A DNA stretch of 64,000 bases from Haemophilus haemolyticus (GCF_003351405.1 NZ_CP031240.1:310001-374000); one strand, 5' to 3'; positions 28,387 through 40,097 are shown, counted from the stretch's first letter. Notes: generated by a model not told the origin, from the letters alone. Program-made: numbers and translations.

Positions 28387-28821
28387 TTAAGATAATATGC
28401 GCAATAAAACAGGCTGAAATTCTGTTTGTTGACCTAATTTTCTACTATAAGCTCTTACAAAAATGAAAGAAAGTGCGGTTAATCCGAAGATTAAAATTGC
28501 ACGCAGGATTTCATTATCGCTGATGTAATCAGACAACATGGTCGCAATCAATAAAGTCAAAAGCGGTACAACATACATCAATAATGCGGACAACAACATC
28601 GACTTTTCTTCTAATCCAATTTCAACAATTTGACCTTCGCGTAATGGCATTAATGTTTCTACATTAAAAATATGCTCGCCACGTTTACCGTTTAATTCGG
28701 AAAGGCTTGATGTTCCACAATTGTTTTTAGCTGCGCATTGGCCACAGGCACTTTGAGATTGGCATTTCACTTTGGCAATGCCATTTTCATAGCTAATAAC
28801 AACGGCACTTTCTCTTAGCAT
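28387..28821 (-). CDS. rseC: SoxR-reducing-system / sigma-E regulator family protein RseC
   Basis: Inner-membrane protein of 144 residues. A cysteine-rich N-terminal region ([17 protein letters not shown]) precedes two hydrophobic segments ([21 protein letters not shown] and [18 protein letters not shown]). Family members belong to the SoxR-reducing complex or modulate sigma-E. Here it is not next to rpoE-rseAB but overlaps the end of rsmJ by seven bases, forming the last gene of a trmA-rsmJ-rseC operon. Its function in Haemophilus is uncertain. Confidence 0.85.
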   Translation of the reverse strand: MLRESAVVISYENGIAKVKCQSQSACGQCAAKNNCGTSSLSELNGKRGEHIFNVETLMPLREGQIVEIGLEEKSMLLSALLMYVVPLLTLLIATMLSDYISDNEILRAILIFGLTALSFIFVRAYSRKLGQQTEFQPVLLRILS

Positions 28822-29588
28822 TGTGATGCTCCCATATAAATATCAAAGCGATGATTTTTCGTTTCACGGCTAAAGTGCGGTTGTTTTCCACAAAGAAATT
28901 CTGCATAGTCAGGACGCTTCACGACCACACGTTTTTTAGCTAATTGTAGTGCAGGTAAAAGCAATTCATCGGCATCTAAATCAGCACCGACTAAATGCTG
29001 GAATACGCGCATTTCTTTTTTTACTAGCGCAGATTTTTGTTTATGCGGATACATTGGATCAAGGTAAACCACATCGGCATAATCGATATTAGGATCAAGT
29101 TTATTAATATGATGAACATTCAGCAAGCGCAAATTTTGTTGCAACATCTCGCCGATTTCTTCATCTTGATAAGCTCGATTTAAACCATCTTGTAGAAGTA
29201 AAAAAACAACAGGATGACGTTCCACTAACCGAACTTGGCAGCCAATCGAGGCTAGCACAAAGGCATCACGCCCTAAACCTGCTGTTGCATCAATAACGGT
29301 TGGCAATTCCGAACCTTTAATCCCCACCGCTTTCGCTACCGCTTCTCCACGTCCACCACCAAATTTACGACGATGAGCCATTGTGCCGCCTACAAAATCA
29401 ACATAAACCGCCCCGAGTTTAGGTTCATCTAATTTACGAAGCTCTAAACGTTCATCGGTTTGAACAAGCGCAAGTGGGCTTTGTTCATCATGAATAATGT
29501 TATGTTCAGCACAAAGTGCGGTCAATTCTGCTAATGTTTTTTCTGAAGATTCAGAAATCAGCTGAATTCCTACTTGCGAATGAGCCAT
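28815..29588 (-). CDS. rsmJ: 16S rRNA (guanine-1516-N2)-methyltransferase RsmJ
   Basis: SAM-dependent methyltransferase for m2G1516 of 16S rRNA (former YhiQ). The 257 residues include [20 protein letters not shown], the SAM-binding motif [30 protein letters not shown] and the catalytic [20 protein letters not shown]. It overlaps trmA upstream by 19 bases and rseC downstream by seven, so the three genes are tightly coupled. Confidence 0.95.
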   Translation of the reverse strand: MAHSQVGIQLISESSEKTLAELTALCAEHNIIHDEQSPLALVQTDERLELRKLDEPKLGAVYVDFVGGTMAHRRKFGGGRGEAVAKAVGIKGSELPTVIDATAGLGRDAFVLASIGCQVRLVERHPVVFLLLQDGLNRAYQDEEIGEMLQQNLRLLNVHHINKLDPNIDYADVVYLDPMYPHKQKSALVKKEMRVFQHLVGADLDADELLLPALQLAKKRVVVKRPDYAEFLCGKQPHFSRETKNHRFDIYMGASQC

Positions 29589-30661
29589 ACGCCGCTTTCC
29601 ATGTGGTCAGTGTAAGGAAATTGGTCAAATAACGCAGCTTTTTCAATACGGTGCGTTTTTGAAAGTTCAACAAGATTATCGCACAGCGTATGTGGATTAC
29701 AGGAAATATACAAAATGCGATCGTAATTTTGTACAAGTTTCACTGTATCAGGATCAAGCCCTGCACGAGGTGGATCGACAAAAATGGTATTACATTCGTA
29801 AGATTTTAAATCAATCCCTTTCAAGCGGTTAAAGGCTCGAACCCCATTCATTGCCTGCGTAAATTCTTCTGCCGACATACGGATAATTTGTAAATTATCG
29901 ATTTTATTTTCAGTGATATTAAACTGTGCGGCAGCTACGGAAGGTTTGGCGATTTCTGTTGCTAATACCTTACGGAAATTTTGTGCAAGTGCGATAGAAA
30001 AATTGCCATTACCGCAGTAAAGTTCTAATAAATCACCTTTACTATTTTGGGTACAATCAATTGCCCATTCAAGCATTTTGCAGTTTACCGTTGCGTTTGG
30101 CTGGGTAAAACTATTCTCGACTTGGCGATAGACATAATTTCTGCCATTCACAGGTAAAACTTCATCCACATAATCTTGATCTAAGCAGATTTTTTGTTTG
30201 TTGGCACGTCCGATAAGCTGCACATCAAAGCCAAGTGCGGTCAATTTTTCTTTCAAATTTTTCGCTGCACTTTCCCATTCTTCAGTGAGTGTTTTATGAT
30301 AAAGCAAGCTCACAATAATCTTATTACTCAAAGTGCTAAGGTAATCAATTTGGAATAATTTTTTGTGTAGCACTTCTTGTTGTTTTAACAAGGGTAATAA
30401 GGTGCGCATCATACGATTAATCAACGTGCTAGCGATTGGAAACTCATCCACGCGATAACGCTGTAGCGTCGCTTGATCAAACATAATATGGTAAAAATCA
30501 TCTTGCTTGTGCCAAATACGAAACTCCGCACGCATGCGATAATGACTTGTTGGGGAGTCAAAAACTTGAATATCCGGTGCATTGAAAGGGCGCAAAAGTG
30601 CAGTTAACTTTTCAAGTTTTTTTTGTAGCAGTTCGTTGTATTGAGAAATCGGTAATTGCAT
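29570..30661 (-). CDS. trmA: tRNA (uracil-5-)-methyltransferase TrmA
   Basis: Makes ribothymidine at position 54 of tRNA (and acts on tmRNA). It has 363 residues: N-terminal [19 protein letters not shown], the SAM-binding segment [30 protein letters not shown], the catalytic cysteine in [15 protein letters not shown] and the C-terminal [16 protein letters not shown]. First gene of the overlapping trmA-rsmJ-rseC operon. Confidence 0.97.
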   Translation of the reverse strand: MQLPISQYNELLQKKLEKLTALLRPFNAPDIQVFDSPTSHYRMRAEFRIWHKQDDFYHIMFDQATLQRYRVDEFPIASTLINRMMRTLLPLLKQQEVLHKKLFQIDYLSTLSNKIIVSLLYHKTLTEEWESAAKNLKEKLTALGFDVQLIGRANKQKICLDQDYVDEVLPVNGRNYVYRQVENSFTQPNATVNCKMLEWAIDCTQNSKGDLLELYCGNGNFSIALAQNFRKVLATEIAKPSVAAAQFNITENKIDNLQIIRMSAEEFTQAMNGVRAFNRLKGIDLKSYECNTIFVDPPRAGLDPDTVKLVQNYDRILYISCNPHTLCDNLVELSKTHRIEKAALFDQFPYTDHMESGVWLIRK

Positions 30662-30771
30662 AGAAATTAGTATTCATAGGGCGTGTGAAGACGAATCATT
30701 CATACAAAGATAGGAGAATAAAGTTATTAGCCGTGAATTACGCGTGATTTCACAAGCTATTCAAAAACAAA

Positions 30772-30793
30772 AGGCAGACTTCCGCCTGCCTTG
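30772..30793 (-). terminator. Terminator of maoP
   Basis: Stem AAGGCAG / CTGCCTT with a loop of eight bases, then TTGTTTTTG on the minus strand. Confidence 0.8.
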
Positions 30794-30804
30794 TTCAACA
30801 TATC

Positions 30805-31140
30805 TTATTCGCCGGAATAATCTTCACCGCCAGAGGCAGCTTCACTCACATCACCAGATAAGGTGTAAACACGTTTTTTAGTGTTAATACGAGTACGATA
30901 TTTATTCCAAGTTTTTTCAAAGAAAGTCTCTGCTGCGCGCTCACCACGGCAAAAAGCGACGAAATCTTTTTCTTCTTTAGTCGCTGGCTCACGTTCCCCT
31001 AAGTCTAATGCTTTGAACGCTTGGCCATATTGCTCAAGCACCTGTGATTCTTTGATTGTGTAATCACCGTGACGGGAAAAACCACGTGGGTAGTTTTTGT
31101 CGTCAAAGAAACGACGCGTTACGCTAAAACTTGCAGCCAT
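30805..31140 (-). CDS. maoP: MaoP / YifE family protein (DUF413), macrodomain Ori organisation
   Basis: 111 residues closely resembling E. coli MaoP (YifE): [40 protein letters not shown] and [21 protein letters not shown]. In E. coli MaoP acts with the maoS site to organise the Ori macrodomain of the chromosome. I see no obvious maoS-like element in the short upstream region. Monocistronic with its own terminator. Confidence 0.88.
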   Translation of the reverse strand: MAASFSVTRRFFDDKNYPRGFSRHGDYTIKESQVLEQYGQAFKALDLGEREPATKEEKDFVAFCRGERAAETFFEKTWNKYRTRINTKKRVYTLSGDVSEAASGGEDYSGE

Positions 31141-31201
31141 AATATTCTCTCTTCTTTCATTAATATTTACAAAATAGGGCAGGCATTAAACCAATTTTTC
31201 G

Positions 31202-31819
31202 TTATTTTTGCAATAAACCTTTTACGGTTTGCACATAATCTTTCACGAAATCATCGTAATTTAAACCTTCAGGGTTTACGCGGAATTTTCCATTGACATA
31301 AAAATCAGGTACGCCACGCACTTTAAATTGTTCTGCTGCATTCACTTGTTTATTCACCAAACCATTTACTGCAAAACTATTAATGCCTCCATCAAATTGC
31401 TCCGCGGTTACACCATTCGATAAGAAAATAGCTCGAATATCATCCATTGATTTCAAGGCATCCTTTTGAGCCGCTTCAAATAATGGTGCCTTTACTTTAC
31501 TTTCAGCACCTAATGCCATTGCTAACGCCCAAGCTCGCGTTAAATTTTCAGACTGGCGACCTAAGAAATTTACATGATATTGTTTAAATTTCACATCTTT
31601 TGGTAAAGCATCTGCGACTTGTTGTGGAATTTTGTATTCCAGTTCAAAGGCATAACAATGCGGGCAATAGAATGAGAAAAACTCAATCACTTCTTTTTGC
31701 TGTGAAGCCTGTTGACTCACTTGAACATATTGTTTGCCTTCTTGTAAATCTGCAGCAAAACCATTTACAGACATAAGCGTGCTGATACCTAAACCTAACG
31801 CAAGTAATACTTTTTTCAT
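31202..31819 (-). CDS. dsbA: Periplasmic thiol:disulfide oxidoreductase DsbA
   Basis: Introduces disulfides into exported proteins; in H. influenzae it is also known as Por and is required for competence. The 205-residue precursor has a signal peptide (MKKVLLALGLGISTLMSVNG, cleaved near GFAA), the thioredoxin-like active site FFSFYCPHCYAFELEY, and the cis-Pro motif VRGVPDFYVNGKFRVN. It follows yihD by 12 bases on the same strand and is probably cotranscribed with it. Confidence 0.97.
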   Translation of the reverse strand: MKKVLLALGLGISTLMSVNGFAADLQEGKQYVQVSQQASQQKEVIEFFSFYCPHCYAFELEYKIPQQVADALPKDVKFKQYHVNFLGRQSENLTRAWALAMALGAESKVKAPLFEAAQKDALKSMDDIRAIFLSNGVTAEQFDGGINSFAVNGLVNKQVNAAEQFKVRGVPDFYVNGKFRVNPEGLNYDDFVKDYVQTVKGLLQK

Positions 31820-31831
31820 TTGCTTTCCTTC

Positions 31832-32098
31832 TTATTTAATGATACCACGAGCACGGAGCAATGCGGTTTTAAAATCTTCTTCGTAATCTTTTTTAAGACC
31901 AGGAATTGGCTCATGTTTATCGGTACCATCCATTTTTAACTGATAAATAATCACTTCATCAGTTAATTCATTTAATGGCTTTTGGAAACCTGATTCATTG
32001 GCAATTTTTTGCAAAATTTCCATTAAGCTCAAATCCGGGTCTTTAGACCAATAAGGCTGTAAAAGTTCCAAAACTTCATTTAAACGCTTACATTTCAT
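31832..32098 (-). CDS. yihD: YihD family protein (DUF1040)
   Basis: An 88-residue soluble protein, [20 protein letters not shown]..., with [20 protein letters not shown] and a C-terminal [17 protein letters not shown]. It resembles E. coli YihD, whose gene also lies just upstream of the dsbA cluster. Biochemical function is not known. Divergent from mobA. Confidence 0.88.
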   Translation of the reverse strand: MKCKRLNEVLELLQPYWSKDPDLSLMEILQKIANESGFQKPLNELTDEVIIYQLKMDGTDKHEPIPGLKKDYEEDFKTALLRARGIIK

Positions 32099-32162
32099 TG
32101 CTATTTCCTTTTTAATCGTAAAAAATAGGCAAATGATACTTGAAATAACAATAGATTAAAAT

Positions 32163-32753
32163 ATGACAATTACAATAAGCGCGGTAATTTTGGCTGGTGG
32201 TAAAGCACGCAGAATGGGCGGGCAAGATAAAGGATTACAGATTTTAGGTAAACAATCTTTAATTCAACATGTTATTAATCGCTTGCAACCACAAATTCAT
32301 AAGATTTCAATTAACGCTAACCGAAATCAAACAGAATATGCAAAATTTGGCTTTCCTGTTTTTTCCGATGAACTACCCGATTTTCAAGGGCCATTGAGCG
32401 GCATGCTAACAGCTCTAGAAAAGACAAAAAGCGACGTCATCCTTTTTACACCTTGTGATACGCCTTTTTTTCCTATGAATCTTTTAGATAAACTTAAAAG
32501 TACGGTTAAAAATGACCGCACTTTAATTGCTTATGCTTGCGATGAAGAACGTGAACACCCCGTTTTTTGTTTGATGTCCGTTCAGGTAAAAGAAAAATTA
32601 CGACACTATTTAGCATCGGGTGAACGACGCCTTTTACAGTTTATGAAAGAAAATGGCGGGATTTCAGTAAAATTTACAAAAAAAGAAGGAAATTTCGAGA
32701 ATTTTAATACGCTGGATGATTTAAAGAAAAACAGTCATCTAACCGAACACTAA
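32163..32753 (+). CDS. mobA: Molybdenum cofactor guanylyltransferase MobA
   Basis: Transfers GMP from GTP to molybdopterin to give the MGD cofactor. The 196 residues start with the nucleotidyltransferase signature ISAVILAGGKARRMGGQDKG, then FPVFSDELPDFQGPLSGMLT and VILFTPCDTPFFPMNLLDKL. Divergent from yihD; convergent with dam. An uptake signal overlaps the region just past its stop. Confidence 0.95.
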   Translation: MTITISAVILAGGKARRMGGQDKGLQILGKQSLIQHVINRLQPQIHKISINANRNQTEYAKFGFPVFSDELPDFQGPLSGMLTALEKTKSDVILFTPCDTPFFPMNLLDKLKSTVKNDRTLIAYACDEEREHPVFCLMSVQVKEKLRHYLASGERRLLQFMKENGGISVKFTKKEGNFENFNTLDDLKKNSHLTEH

Positions 32754-32774
32754 CAAAAGTGCGGTTTATTTTTA

Positions 32775-33635
32775 TTATTTACGAGCACCAAATATCGCAA
32801 TCAATTCTTTCACTTTTACACGTTTTTCTGAATTCTGACTAATAGAACGTTGAACTTTTACCCGTTTAAATTTAGCACCATTGTAAATTTCACGCGTAAA
32901 TTTAGTATCGTGATTCGAGATCAATACCGGAATTTGTTTTTCTTTTTGTATAGATTTCGCTAAATCTGCCAAAGCACGTTGCTGCGCTAAGCCAAACTCA
33001 TTCCCCGCATAACCAGTAAAATTAGTATCCTGTTGTAGCGGAGCATACGGCGGATCACAATAAATCACCGAATCTTTATCGGTCAGTTCAAAAGTTTTTT
33101 GAAAATCACAGCATAAAAATACCGCACTTTGCGCTTTATGCGCGAAATAACGTAATTCATCTTCTGGAAAATAATGAGTTTTGTAAGCCCCAAAAGGCAC
33201 ATTAAATTCATTTTTGCTGTTATAACGGCATAATCCGTTAAACCCAAAACGGTTCAAATACAAAAAAATAATCGAACGTTCGAAAGGATCCTTAGAAACA
33301 TTAAATTGACGACGTTTAGTATAGTAATAATCGGGTGTATTGGCATCATCAGCGAAAAAGATCGGCTTACAAGCTTCAATATAACCCTCTACATTTTCTT
33401 TAACAATATTGAATAGATTGATTAAATCTGGATTGATATCTGCCAAAATATAGCGTTCAAAATTAGAATTCAGAAATACCGCTCCAGCGCCCACAAATGG
33501 CTCAATTAAGCAGTTTTTTTTGTTTGGAAAGGCCTTATTTATGTCGTCCGTTAAACGAAATTTTCCCCCCGCCCATTTTAAAAATGGACGGTGTTTTAAC
33601 TTAGGTTTTAAAGATTGTTTTTTCGGACGTAACAT
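32775..33635 (-). CDS. dam: DNA adenine methylase (GATC)
   Basis: N6-adenine methyltransferase that marks GATC for mismatch repair strand choice and replication timing. It has 286 residues with motif I PFLKWAGGKFRLTDDINKAF, CLIEPFVGAGAVFLNSNFER and catalytic motif IV VIYCDPPYAPL. The start is one base after the aroB stop region of the shared transcript: aroK, aroB and dam are consecutive on the minus strand, as in other gamma-proteobacteria. Confidence 0.96.
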   Translation of the reverse strand: MLRPKKQSLKPKLKHRPFLKWAGGKFRLTDDINKAFPNKKNCLIEPFVGAGAVFLNSNFERYILADINPDLINLFNIVKENVEGYIEACKPIFFADDANTPDYYYTKRRQFNVSKDPFERSIIFLYLNRFGFNGLCRYNSKNEFNVPFGAYKTHYFPEDELRYFAHKAQSAVFLCCDFQKTFELTDKDSVIYCDPPYAPLQQDTNFTGYAGNEFGLAQQRALADLAKSIQKEKQIPVLISNHDTKFTREIYNGAKFKRVKVQRSISQNSEKRVKVKELIAIFGARK

Positions 33636-33636
33636 C

Positions 33637-34728
<1,092 letters not shown>

Positions 34729-34744
34729 TTATCCTTAGGTGTGT

Positions 34745-35287
34745 TTAAAGTGCACCATTCAATCCATTCATATTATCAATTAAATCAACAATTTGATTTA
34801 CCATTACTTTGGCATTTTGCTCATCGGTTGGCAAAGTGATGTCCGCAATTTCTTCATAAAGCGGATTGCGAATTTTTGCTAAATCTTCCAATACTTGACG
34901 AGGATTCTCTGCATCTTGGAGCAATGGACGTTTTTTATCACGTTGAGTACGTTGGAATTGCTTTTCCACCGTTGTTTCCAAATAAATCACAATACCGCGT
35001 GCAGATAAATAATTACGACTCTCTTTAGAAAGCACCGCGCCCCCCCCCGTTGAAAGTACAATGCCTTGCATTTGAGTAAGCTCATTAATAATGCGTTCTT
35101 CACGCTTACGGAAGCCTTCTTCACCTTCCAAATCAAAAATCCAGCTAATGTCCGCGCCAGTACGCTCTTCAATCACGGCATCGGAATCAATAAAATCCAT
35201 ATTAAGCTGTTGTGCTAATTGACGACCGATAGTGCTTTTACCTGCACCCATTGGTCCCACTAAAAAAATATTACGTTTTTCCGCCAT
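34745..35287 (-). CDS. aroK: Shikimate kinase I
   Basis: Phosphorylates shikimate at the 3-hydroxyl. The 180 residues have Walker [19 protein letters not shown], the substrate-binding [28 protein letters not shown], the conserved STGGGAV and the lid R of RDKKRPLL. The Gly-Gly-Gly motif is encoded by an uninterrupted run of eight G (8 C on the plus strand at 35041-35048), a possible slippage point. First gene of aroK-aroB-dam. Confidence 0.97.
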   Translation of the reverse strand: MAEKRNIFLVGPMGAGKSTIGRQLAQQLNMDFIDSDAVIEERTGADISWIFDLEGEEGFRKREERIINELTQMQGIVLSTGGGAVLSKESRNYLSARGIVIYLETTVEKQFQRTQRDKKRPLLQDAENPRQVLEDLAKIRNPLYEEIADITLPTDEQNAKVMVNQIVDLIDNMNGLNGAL

Positions 35288-35527
35288 TGTTCTTTTCTAA
35301 TTAAATTAAAGGTGAAATAAAAATTTGATCTTTCTAACTAAAATAAACAGCCTAAAACAAATTTGACTACTTGAAAGATCTCCCCAAAAATGGCCTAGAT
35401 TATCGCAATAAACCACCCTATTTTTCAACCTTTCTAGGGAATTTATTTTCCACGAGAAACCATTCAGGTGTGGAATAATCAAGATTCTCAATCATCTATG
35501 AAGTTTTCAAGCTACAGACTAAGAACA

Positions 35528-35556
35528 AAAATAGCGCGTTAAATACGCGCTATTTT
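35528..35556 (-). terminator. Terminator of nadN
   Basis: Stem AAAATAGCGCG / CGCGCTATTTT with a seven-base loop, about 15 bases past the nadN stop. Confidence 0.85.
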
Positions 35557-35572
35557 TAGTCTATTTCAGTTT

Positions 35573-37384
35573 TTATTTTTTAGGTAACGCATCACTAGAA
35601 GCATTAAATTTCACATTTGATGAAGTGTAAGCCTCAAAGTGCGGATGTTTTTTCATAAATTTAATGAAACTTTCCGCATCAGGCAAGTATGTATCAACGC
35701 CTTCATATTTTGGATCGTTAAATAATTTACCAAAAGTTTTGTAACCATCTTTACCGCTAGCTACATAAGCATTAGTACCAACGAGATAACGTTTATTATC
35801 ATCAATTGGTTCCCATTGTTGGGTTTGTTTATTCAAGACTTCCACACTGACTAAACGTTTACCTTCTGCATTTGGTGTTTCATTCGCTTCGTAACGAATG
35901 CCTGCGCCATAAGGGAATGCCCCTGTAGATCCATCAACTAAAGCAAATTGCATCGCATCTTCAAGCACTTGTTTCACTAACGAACCTTCCATTTTATAGG
36001 TATATAATGTATTTCCGAAAGGTAAGAAAGTATAAGCATCATTAAAGGTTACATTGCCTGGTAAAATATCCGCACGCACACCGCCTGCATTTTGAATAGT
36101 TAAATCCACCGTTTTGAGTTCGTTATACATCGTTTCTGCAATAAAGCGTGTCGCGATAGAACCTTCTGGATTAGAGCCTGCTTTATTTGGGATACGGTTC
36201 GCTGAACCACCCGGCATTGCAGAACCAGTGATAACACCAACAATTTCTTGCGCTAAACGATCTTTTTCACTTTTATATTTTGAAATAAGCATGTCTGTTT
36301 TTGCATCATGATCATCAAGTGAAATACTCTTCATTGATTTTAAAGTATCAAGTGCTTTTTTACGTTCATCGCCTGTTAATTCAGTCCATTTACCTTCCGC
36401 ATTTTTCATTTGAAGTTTATGAGAACTCATTAACACATGAGGAATTTTACGAGTAATCGATGCAATACCTTCAGGACTGAATTTCACACCTAAGTCACCC
36501 ACAACAGCAGAATAAGCCCAACCTTCCATTACAAATACTGGTTCGCCATTCGGATTTTTAAATTCAAGTGGATATTCATAGATTACTGGCAATTTTAAAC
36601 CACGTAATTCATCATTTCCGTATAAATAATGTGAATCCCCAGTAACGATCACATCAATATCATTCACTTTTTGAGCGATTTCGATATTTTTTTCACTACC
36701 TGCATGTGAAAGTAAAATGATTTTATTAATACCTTGTTGTTTTAGCGCATTTGCCATAATTTGTGCGGTAGCAATTTCATCATAGAACTTCACATCTTTA
36801 CCTGGTGAAGAGGAATTAACCGTTTTATTCACGGTATCTAAACCAATAATAGCAATTTTTTCTCCATCCACAGTGAAAATATCGTAAGGTTTCCATTTGT
36901 TATATAAAATTGAATTTTTATCAGGAATAACATTGGCTGAAAGTACTGGGATTTTTAATGGCTCAAGTAGTTTTAATAAACCTTCATTGCCCGCATCAAA
37001 TTCATGATTACCCAAAGTAAAATAATCAAAATTACCTGCATTCATGACAGCCGCATCAGCGGAACCGCCAAAAAGGGTGAAATACAGCGTACCAGTAATC
37101 GCATCACCAGCATGTAGCACTAATGGATTTTTATACTTTCTACGTAACTCATAAAGTTTTCCATTCACAGCAGAAAAACCACCAATATCAACCTTTGTTT
37201 GTTGACCATTTAAATTAATTCTCGCTTCGTGCGGTTCCAAGTAAGAATGGTGGTCATTAATATGTAAGATACTTAACTCCACAGCTTTATGAGCTTGTGG
37301 CGCTTCTTTAGCAAAGGTTGAACCAGAGCAAAGCATTGCTAACGCACTAACTGCAAAGGTAACTGATTTTTTAGATAAAAACAT
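35573..37384 (-). CDS. nadN: Periplasmic NAD nucleotidase NadN
   Basis: Secreted 5'-nucleotidase/NAD pyrophosphatase of the metallophosphatase family. It degrades external NAD to NMN and then nicotinamide riboside, the form taken up by V-factor-dependent Haemophilus. The 603-residue precursor has a signal peptide (MFLSKKSVTFAVSALAMLCS, cleaved near TFAK), the metal-binding motifs SILHINDHHSYLEP, LHAGDAITGTLYFTLFGG, FDYFTLGNHEFDAG and ILLSHAGSEKN, and the C-terminal nucleotidase domain with IQNAGGVRADILPGNV and GTNAYVASGKDGYKTFGK. The next upstream gene, 24 bases away, encodes an exported unknown protein and may be cotranscribed. Confidence 0.95.
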   Translation of the reverse strand: MFLSKKSVTFAVSALAMLCSGSTFAKEAPQAHKAVELSILHINDHHSYLEPHEARINLNGQQTKVDIGGFSAVNGKLYELRRKYKNPLVLHAGDAITGTLYFTLFGGSADAAVMNAGNFDYFTLGNHEFDAGNEGLLKLLEPLKIPVLSANVIPDKNSILYNKWKPYDIFTVDGEKIAIIGLDTVNKTVNSSSPGKDVKFYDEIATAQIMANALKQQGINKIILLSHAGSEKNIEIAQKVNDIDVIVTGDSHYLYGNDELRGLKLPVIYEYPLEFKNPNGEPVFVMEGWAYSAVVGDLGVKFSPEGIASITRKIPHVLMSSHKLQMKNAEGKWTELTGDERKKALDTLKSMKSISLDDHDAKTDMLISKYKSEKDRLAQEIVGVITGSAMPGGSANRIPNKAGSNPEGSIATRFIAETMYNELKTVDLTIQNAGGVRADILPGNVTFNDAYTFLPFGNTLYTYKMEGSLVKQVLEDAMQFALVDGSTGAFPYGAGIRYEANETPNAEGKRLVSVEVLNKQTQQWEPIDDNKRYLVGTNAYVASGKDGYKTFGKLFNDPKYEGVDTYLPDAESFIKFMKKHPHFEAYTSSNVKFNASSDALPKK

Positions 37385-37408
37385 AATGGCTCCTTATGAG
37401 TAAACGGA

Positions 37409-38188
37409 TTAATTTAAGCCTTCAAGCATTGCTTGGAAAGTCTTATAACGAATAGCATAGTTATTGTGTTGAAGATTTTCACGTGCTTGATCTAAATACG
37501 AAAAATCATCAACCTCCACCCCTTTAAATTGGCGAGCAAACATCATATTAGCTAGAGCAAGGCGGGGCTTAATTTCAGAAGAAGGGGTTATCAAACTCAC
37601 TCTATTCTCAGTAATAGAAAAAGTTGTTTGATTAGGAAAATCTTGATGTATCTGTTCAATAATTTTTTGAAATATGCCTTTAGTATCCAAAGACAATAAT
37701 ATGATTTGATCTGCTTTTGCTCCCCTTTCTAGTAAAGCCTGAACAAATTGCTCCGAATTATCTGTTTGACGAATATAAATTTTTGCCTGCTCATTCGCTA
37801 AAAAAGACACCAATAAGTTTTTCTTCATTTCCTGAATTAAATTAGCATCGCCAGTATTTATCGGCTCAAAGTATAAGTAATCAAGAAATTTAGGGGTGAG
37901 ATTTTTATCTGTTTTAAAAATGCGAGTGAGGATTTTTTCACTTATTTGGATCTGATTATCTAGGAATTGAGGAGGTAAAGAAAAAAGTGCGGTAAGTTTT
38001 TTCTGTAAAATCGAAACTTGTTGTTTTTCTTGTTTAGCTAAAGCGATTGAAAATTGTTGCTTTAAAGCCTCAGCGGACTCAGTAGATATTGATTGGTGAG
38101 AAGATGGAGGAGGACTTGCTATCACAGATTGTTGAATGCCAATACATGACGCTAATCCAAGTAACACAGAATGAAAACCGATTTTCAT
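37409..38188 (-). CDS. Exported protein of unknown function upstream of nadN
   Basis: A 259-residue protein with a signal peptide ([20 protein letters not shown], cleaved near VIAS). The mature part is helical and rich in Gln, Leu and Lys ([20 protein letters not shown]), with no motif I recognise. The ATG at 38188 has TGAGG upstream and is preferred over the one at 38200. Because nadN follows 24 bases downstream on the same strand, the two may be expressed together, but that does not fix a function. The cysteine in LASC is not a convincing lipobox. Confidence 0.8.
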   Translation of the reverse strand: MKIGFHSVLLGLASCIGIQQSVIASPPPSSHQSISTESAEALKQQFSIALAKQEKQQVSILQKKLTALFSLPPQFLDNQIQISEKILTRIFKTDKNLTPKFLDYLYFEPINTGDANLIQEMKKNLLVSFLANEQAKIYIRQTDNSEQFVQALLERGAKADQIILLSLDTKGIFQKIIEQIHQDFPNQTTFSITENRVSLITPSSEIKPRLALANMMFARQFKGVEVDDFSYLDQARENLQHNNYAIRYKTFQAMLEGLN

Positions 38189-38363
38189 AATAAACCTCAT
38201 TTAACTGATATTTTATCAATGTAAAATACCGCTTAACGCGTAAACTTGACCTAAAACTGTTTAAGAGTTTCTTAGATTATACGTAAAACAAAATTGCATG
38301 TGAATGATAATGTTTACTTTTTCAAGAGAATATAACGTACTTATTAGAATGCTCATCCAAAAC

Positions 38364-38391
38364 TTGCAATTTTGCTCAAAAAGTATAAAAT
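38364..38391 (+). promoter_or_regulatory. Promoter of the rpsP operon
   Basis: TTGCAA (38364-38369), 16 bases, TAAAAT (38386-38391). It lies in the 310-base gene-free gap 38189-38498, which otherwise holds only an AT-rich leader of about 100 bases; I see no other gene or RNA in that gap. Confidence 0.6.
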
Positions 38392-38498
38392 TCGCAGGCT
38401 TTTTGTCTATATATACAGAGAAAAAAGTAAGCTATATTCTTAAATCGCTTTCGAGTTTAGGAATATTCTTTTAGTAATTAAACATTTAGAGGAAGGTT

Positions 38499-38747
38499 AT
38501 GGTAACCATTCGTTTATCTCGTGGCGGAGCTAAAAAACGCCCATTTTATCAAATCGTAGTAGCTGACAGCCGTTCACCGCGTGACGGTCGTTTCATTGAG
38601 CGTGTAGGTTTCTTCAACCCAATCGCACAAGGTAACGCAGAACGTGTTCGTATCGACCTAGACCGTGTTAACCACTGGGTTGGTCAAGGTGCGTCACTTT
38701 CTGATCGTGTTGCGAGCTTGGTAAAAGAAGCTCAAAAAGCAGCATAA
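38499..38747 (+). CDS. rpsP: 30S ribosomal protein S16
   Basis: Small-subunit assembly protein, 82 residues. [20 protein letters not shown] is the highly conserved S16 start, followed by [27 protein letters not shown] precedes the ATG. First gene of the conserved operon rpsP-rimM-trmD-rplS. Confidence 0.98.
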   Translation: MVTIRLSRGGAKKRPFYQIVVADSRSPRDGRFIERVGFFNPIAQGNAERVRIDLDRVNHWVGQGASLSDRVASLVKEAQKAA

Positions 38748-38791
38748 TTTTGCTTTTTGATTTAGTTCTTAAGCTAAGATAGGTGAGAAAT

Positions 38792-39319
38792 ATGGAACAA
38801 CAACGTATTGAAGTTGTGGGCAAATTAGGCTCAACCTACGGTATTCGTGGGTGGTTACGTATTTATTCATCAACAGAACAAGCTGAAAGCATTTTTGAGT
38901 ATCAACCTTGGTTTTTAAAAATCAAAGGTGAATGGCAGCCAACAGAATTAGAAAACTGGCGTCATCATAATCACGAAATCATCATGAAATTAAAAGGCGT
39001 TGATGATCGTGAAGCCGCACAAATTTTAGCGAATGTTGAAATTGGTGTGGATTTATCTGTTTTCCCTGAACTTGAAGAAGGCGATTATTATTGGCACGAT
39101 TTAATTGGTTGCTCTGTCGTCAACCTAGAAGGTTATGCAATGGGAACCGTAACAGAAATGATGGAAACCGGTTCTAATGATGTGTTAGTGGTTAAAGCCA
39201 ATACTAAAGATGCTTTTGGAAAACAAGAGCGGTTAATTCCGTTTTTGTATGAACAAGTAGTTAAAAGAGTCGATCTCACCACGAAAACTATTGAAGTGGA
39301 TTGGGACGCTGGTTTCTAA
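38792..39319 (+). CDS. rimM: 16S rRNA processing protein RimM
   Basis: Binds S19 and helps the 30S head mature. 175 residues: [20 protein letters not shown], an N-terminal RimM barrel, and a C-terminal PRC-barrel with [20 protein letters not shown] and the ..[20 protein letters not shown] segment. I chose ATG 38792 with AGGTGA in front; the frame also offers GTG at 38783. Second gene of the rpsP operon. Confidence 0.96.
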   Translation: MEQQRIEVVGKLGSTYGIRGWLRIYSSTEQAESIFEYQPWFLKIKGEWQPTELENWRHHNHEIIMKLKGVDDREAAQILANVEIGVDLSVFPELEEGDYYWHDLIGCSVVNLEGYAMGTVTEMMETGSNDVLVVKANTKDAFGKQERLIPFLYEQVVKRVDLTTKTIEVDWDAGF

Positions 39320-39356
39320 TCTCAAGTATGCACAAACGTAATGTAGTAGGCTTTTT

Positions 39357-40097
39357 ATGTGGATAGGGGTGATTTCATTATTCCCCGAAATGTTTAAAGC
39401 GATTACGGAATTTGGGGTTACGGGCAGAGCCGTAAAACATAATCTTCTGCAAGTGGAATGTTGGACTCCAAGAGATTTTACATTCGACAAACATAAAACC
39501 GTGGATGACCGTCCTTATGGTGGTGGCCCGGGAATGCTGATGATGGTGCAACCTTTACGGGATGCGATTCATGCTGCGAAAGCAGCGGCAGGAGAAGGCG
39601 CAAAGGTGATTTACCTTTCGCCACAAGGACGTAAACTCGATCAAGGCGGTGTAACCGAGCTTGCTCAAAATCAGAAATTGATTTTGGTATGTGGACGTTA
39701 CGAAGGTATTGATGAACGGTTGATTCAAACTGAAATTGATGAAGAATGGTCAATTGGCGATTACGTTCTGACCGGTGGGGAATTGCCGGCAATGACATTA
39801 ATTGATGCCGTTGCACGTTTTATTCCTGGTGTATTAGGCAAACAAGCCTCAGCAGAAGAAGATTCTTTTGCAGACGGTTTATTAGATTGCCCGCATTACA
39901 CTAGACCGGAAGTGTTAGAAGGATTAACTGTACCACCCGTGCTGATATCGGGACATCACGAAGAAATTCGGAAATGGCGATTAAAACAATCGCTACAAAG
40001 AACGTGGCTCCGACGCCCTGAGCTCTTGGAAGGCCTAGCTCTGACTGACGAACAACGTAAACTGTTAAAAGAGGCGCAAGCCGAGCATAACAGTTAG
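39357..40097 (+). CDS. trmD: tRNA (guanine-N1)-methyltransferase TrmD
   Basis: Makes m1G37 next to the anticodon, preventing frameshifts. The 246-residue SPOUT enzyme begins [20 protein letters not shown] and has the SAM-binding knot residues [15 protein letters not shown] and [16 protein letters not shown], followed by the C-terminal domain with the [10 protein letters not shown] motif. Third gene of the rpsP operon. Confidence 0.98.
   Translation: MWIGVISLFPEMFKAITEFGVTGRAVKHNLLQVECWTPRDFTFDKHKTVDDRPYGGGPGMLMMVQPLRDAIHAAKAAAGEGAKVIYLSPQGRKLDQGGVTELAQNQKLILVCGRYEGIDERLIQTEIDEEWSIGDYVLTGGELPAMTLIDAVARFIPGVLGKQASAEEDSFADGLLDCPHYTRPEVLEGLTVPPVLISGHHEEIRKWRLKQSLQRTWLRRPELLEGLALTDEQRKLLKEAQAEHNS

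Noticed and set aside
35306..35491. 61-codon frame between aroK and nadN
   Set aside because: No ribosome-binding site, no recognisable domain, and it sits in an AT-rich gap of under 300 bases.
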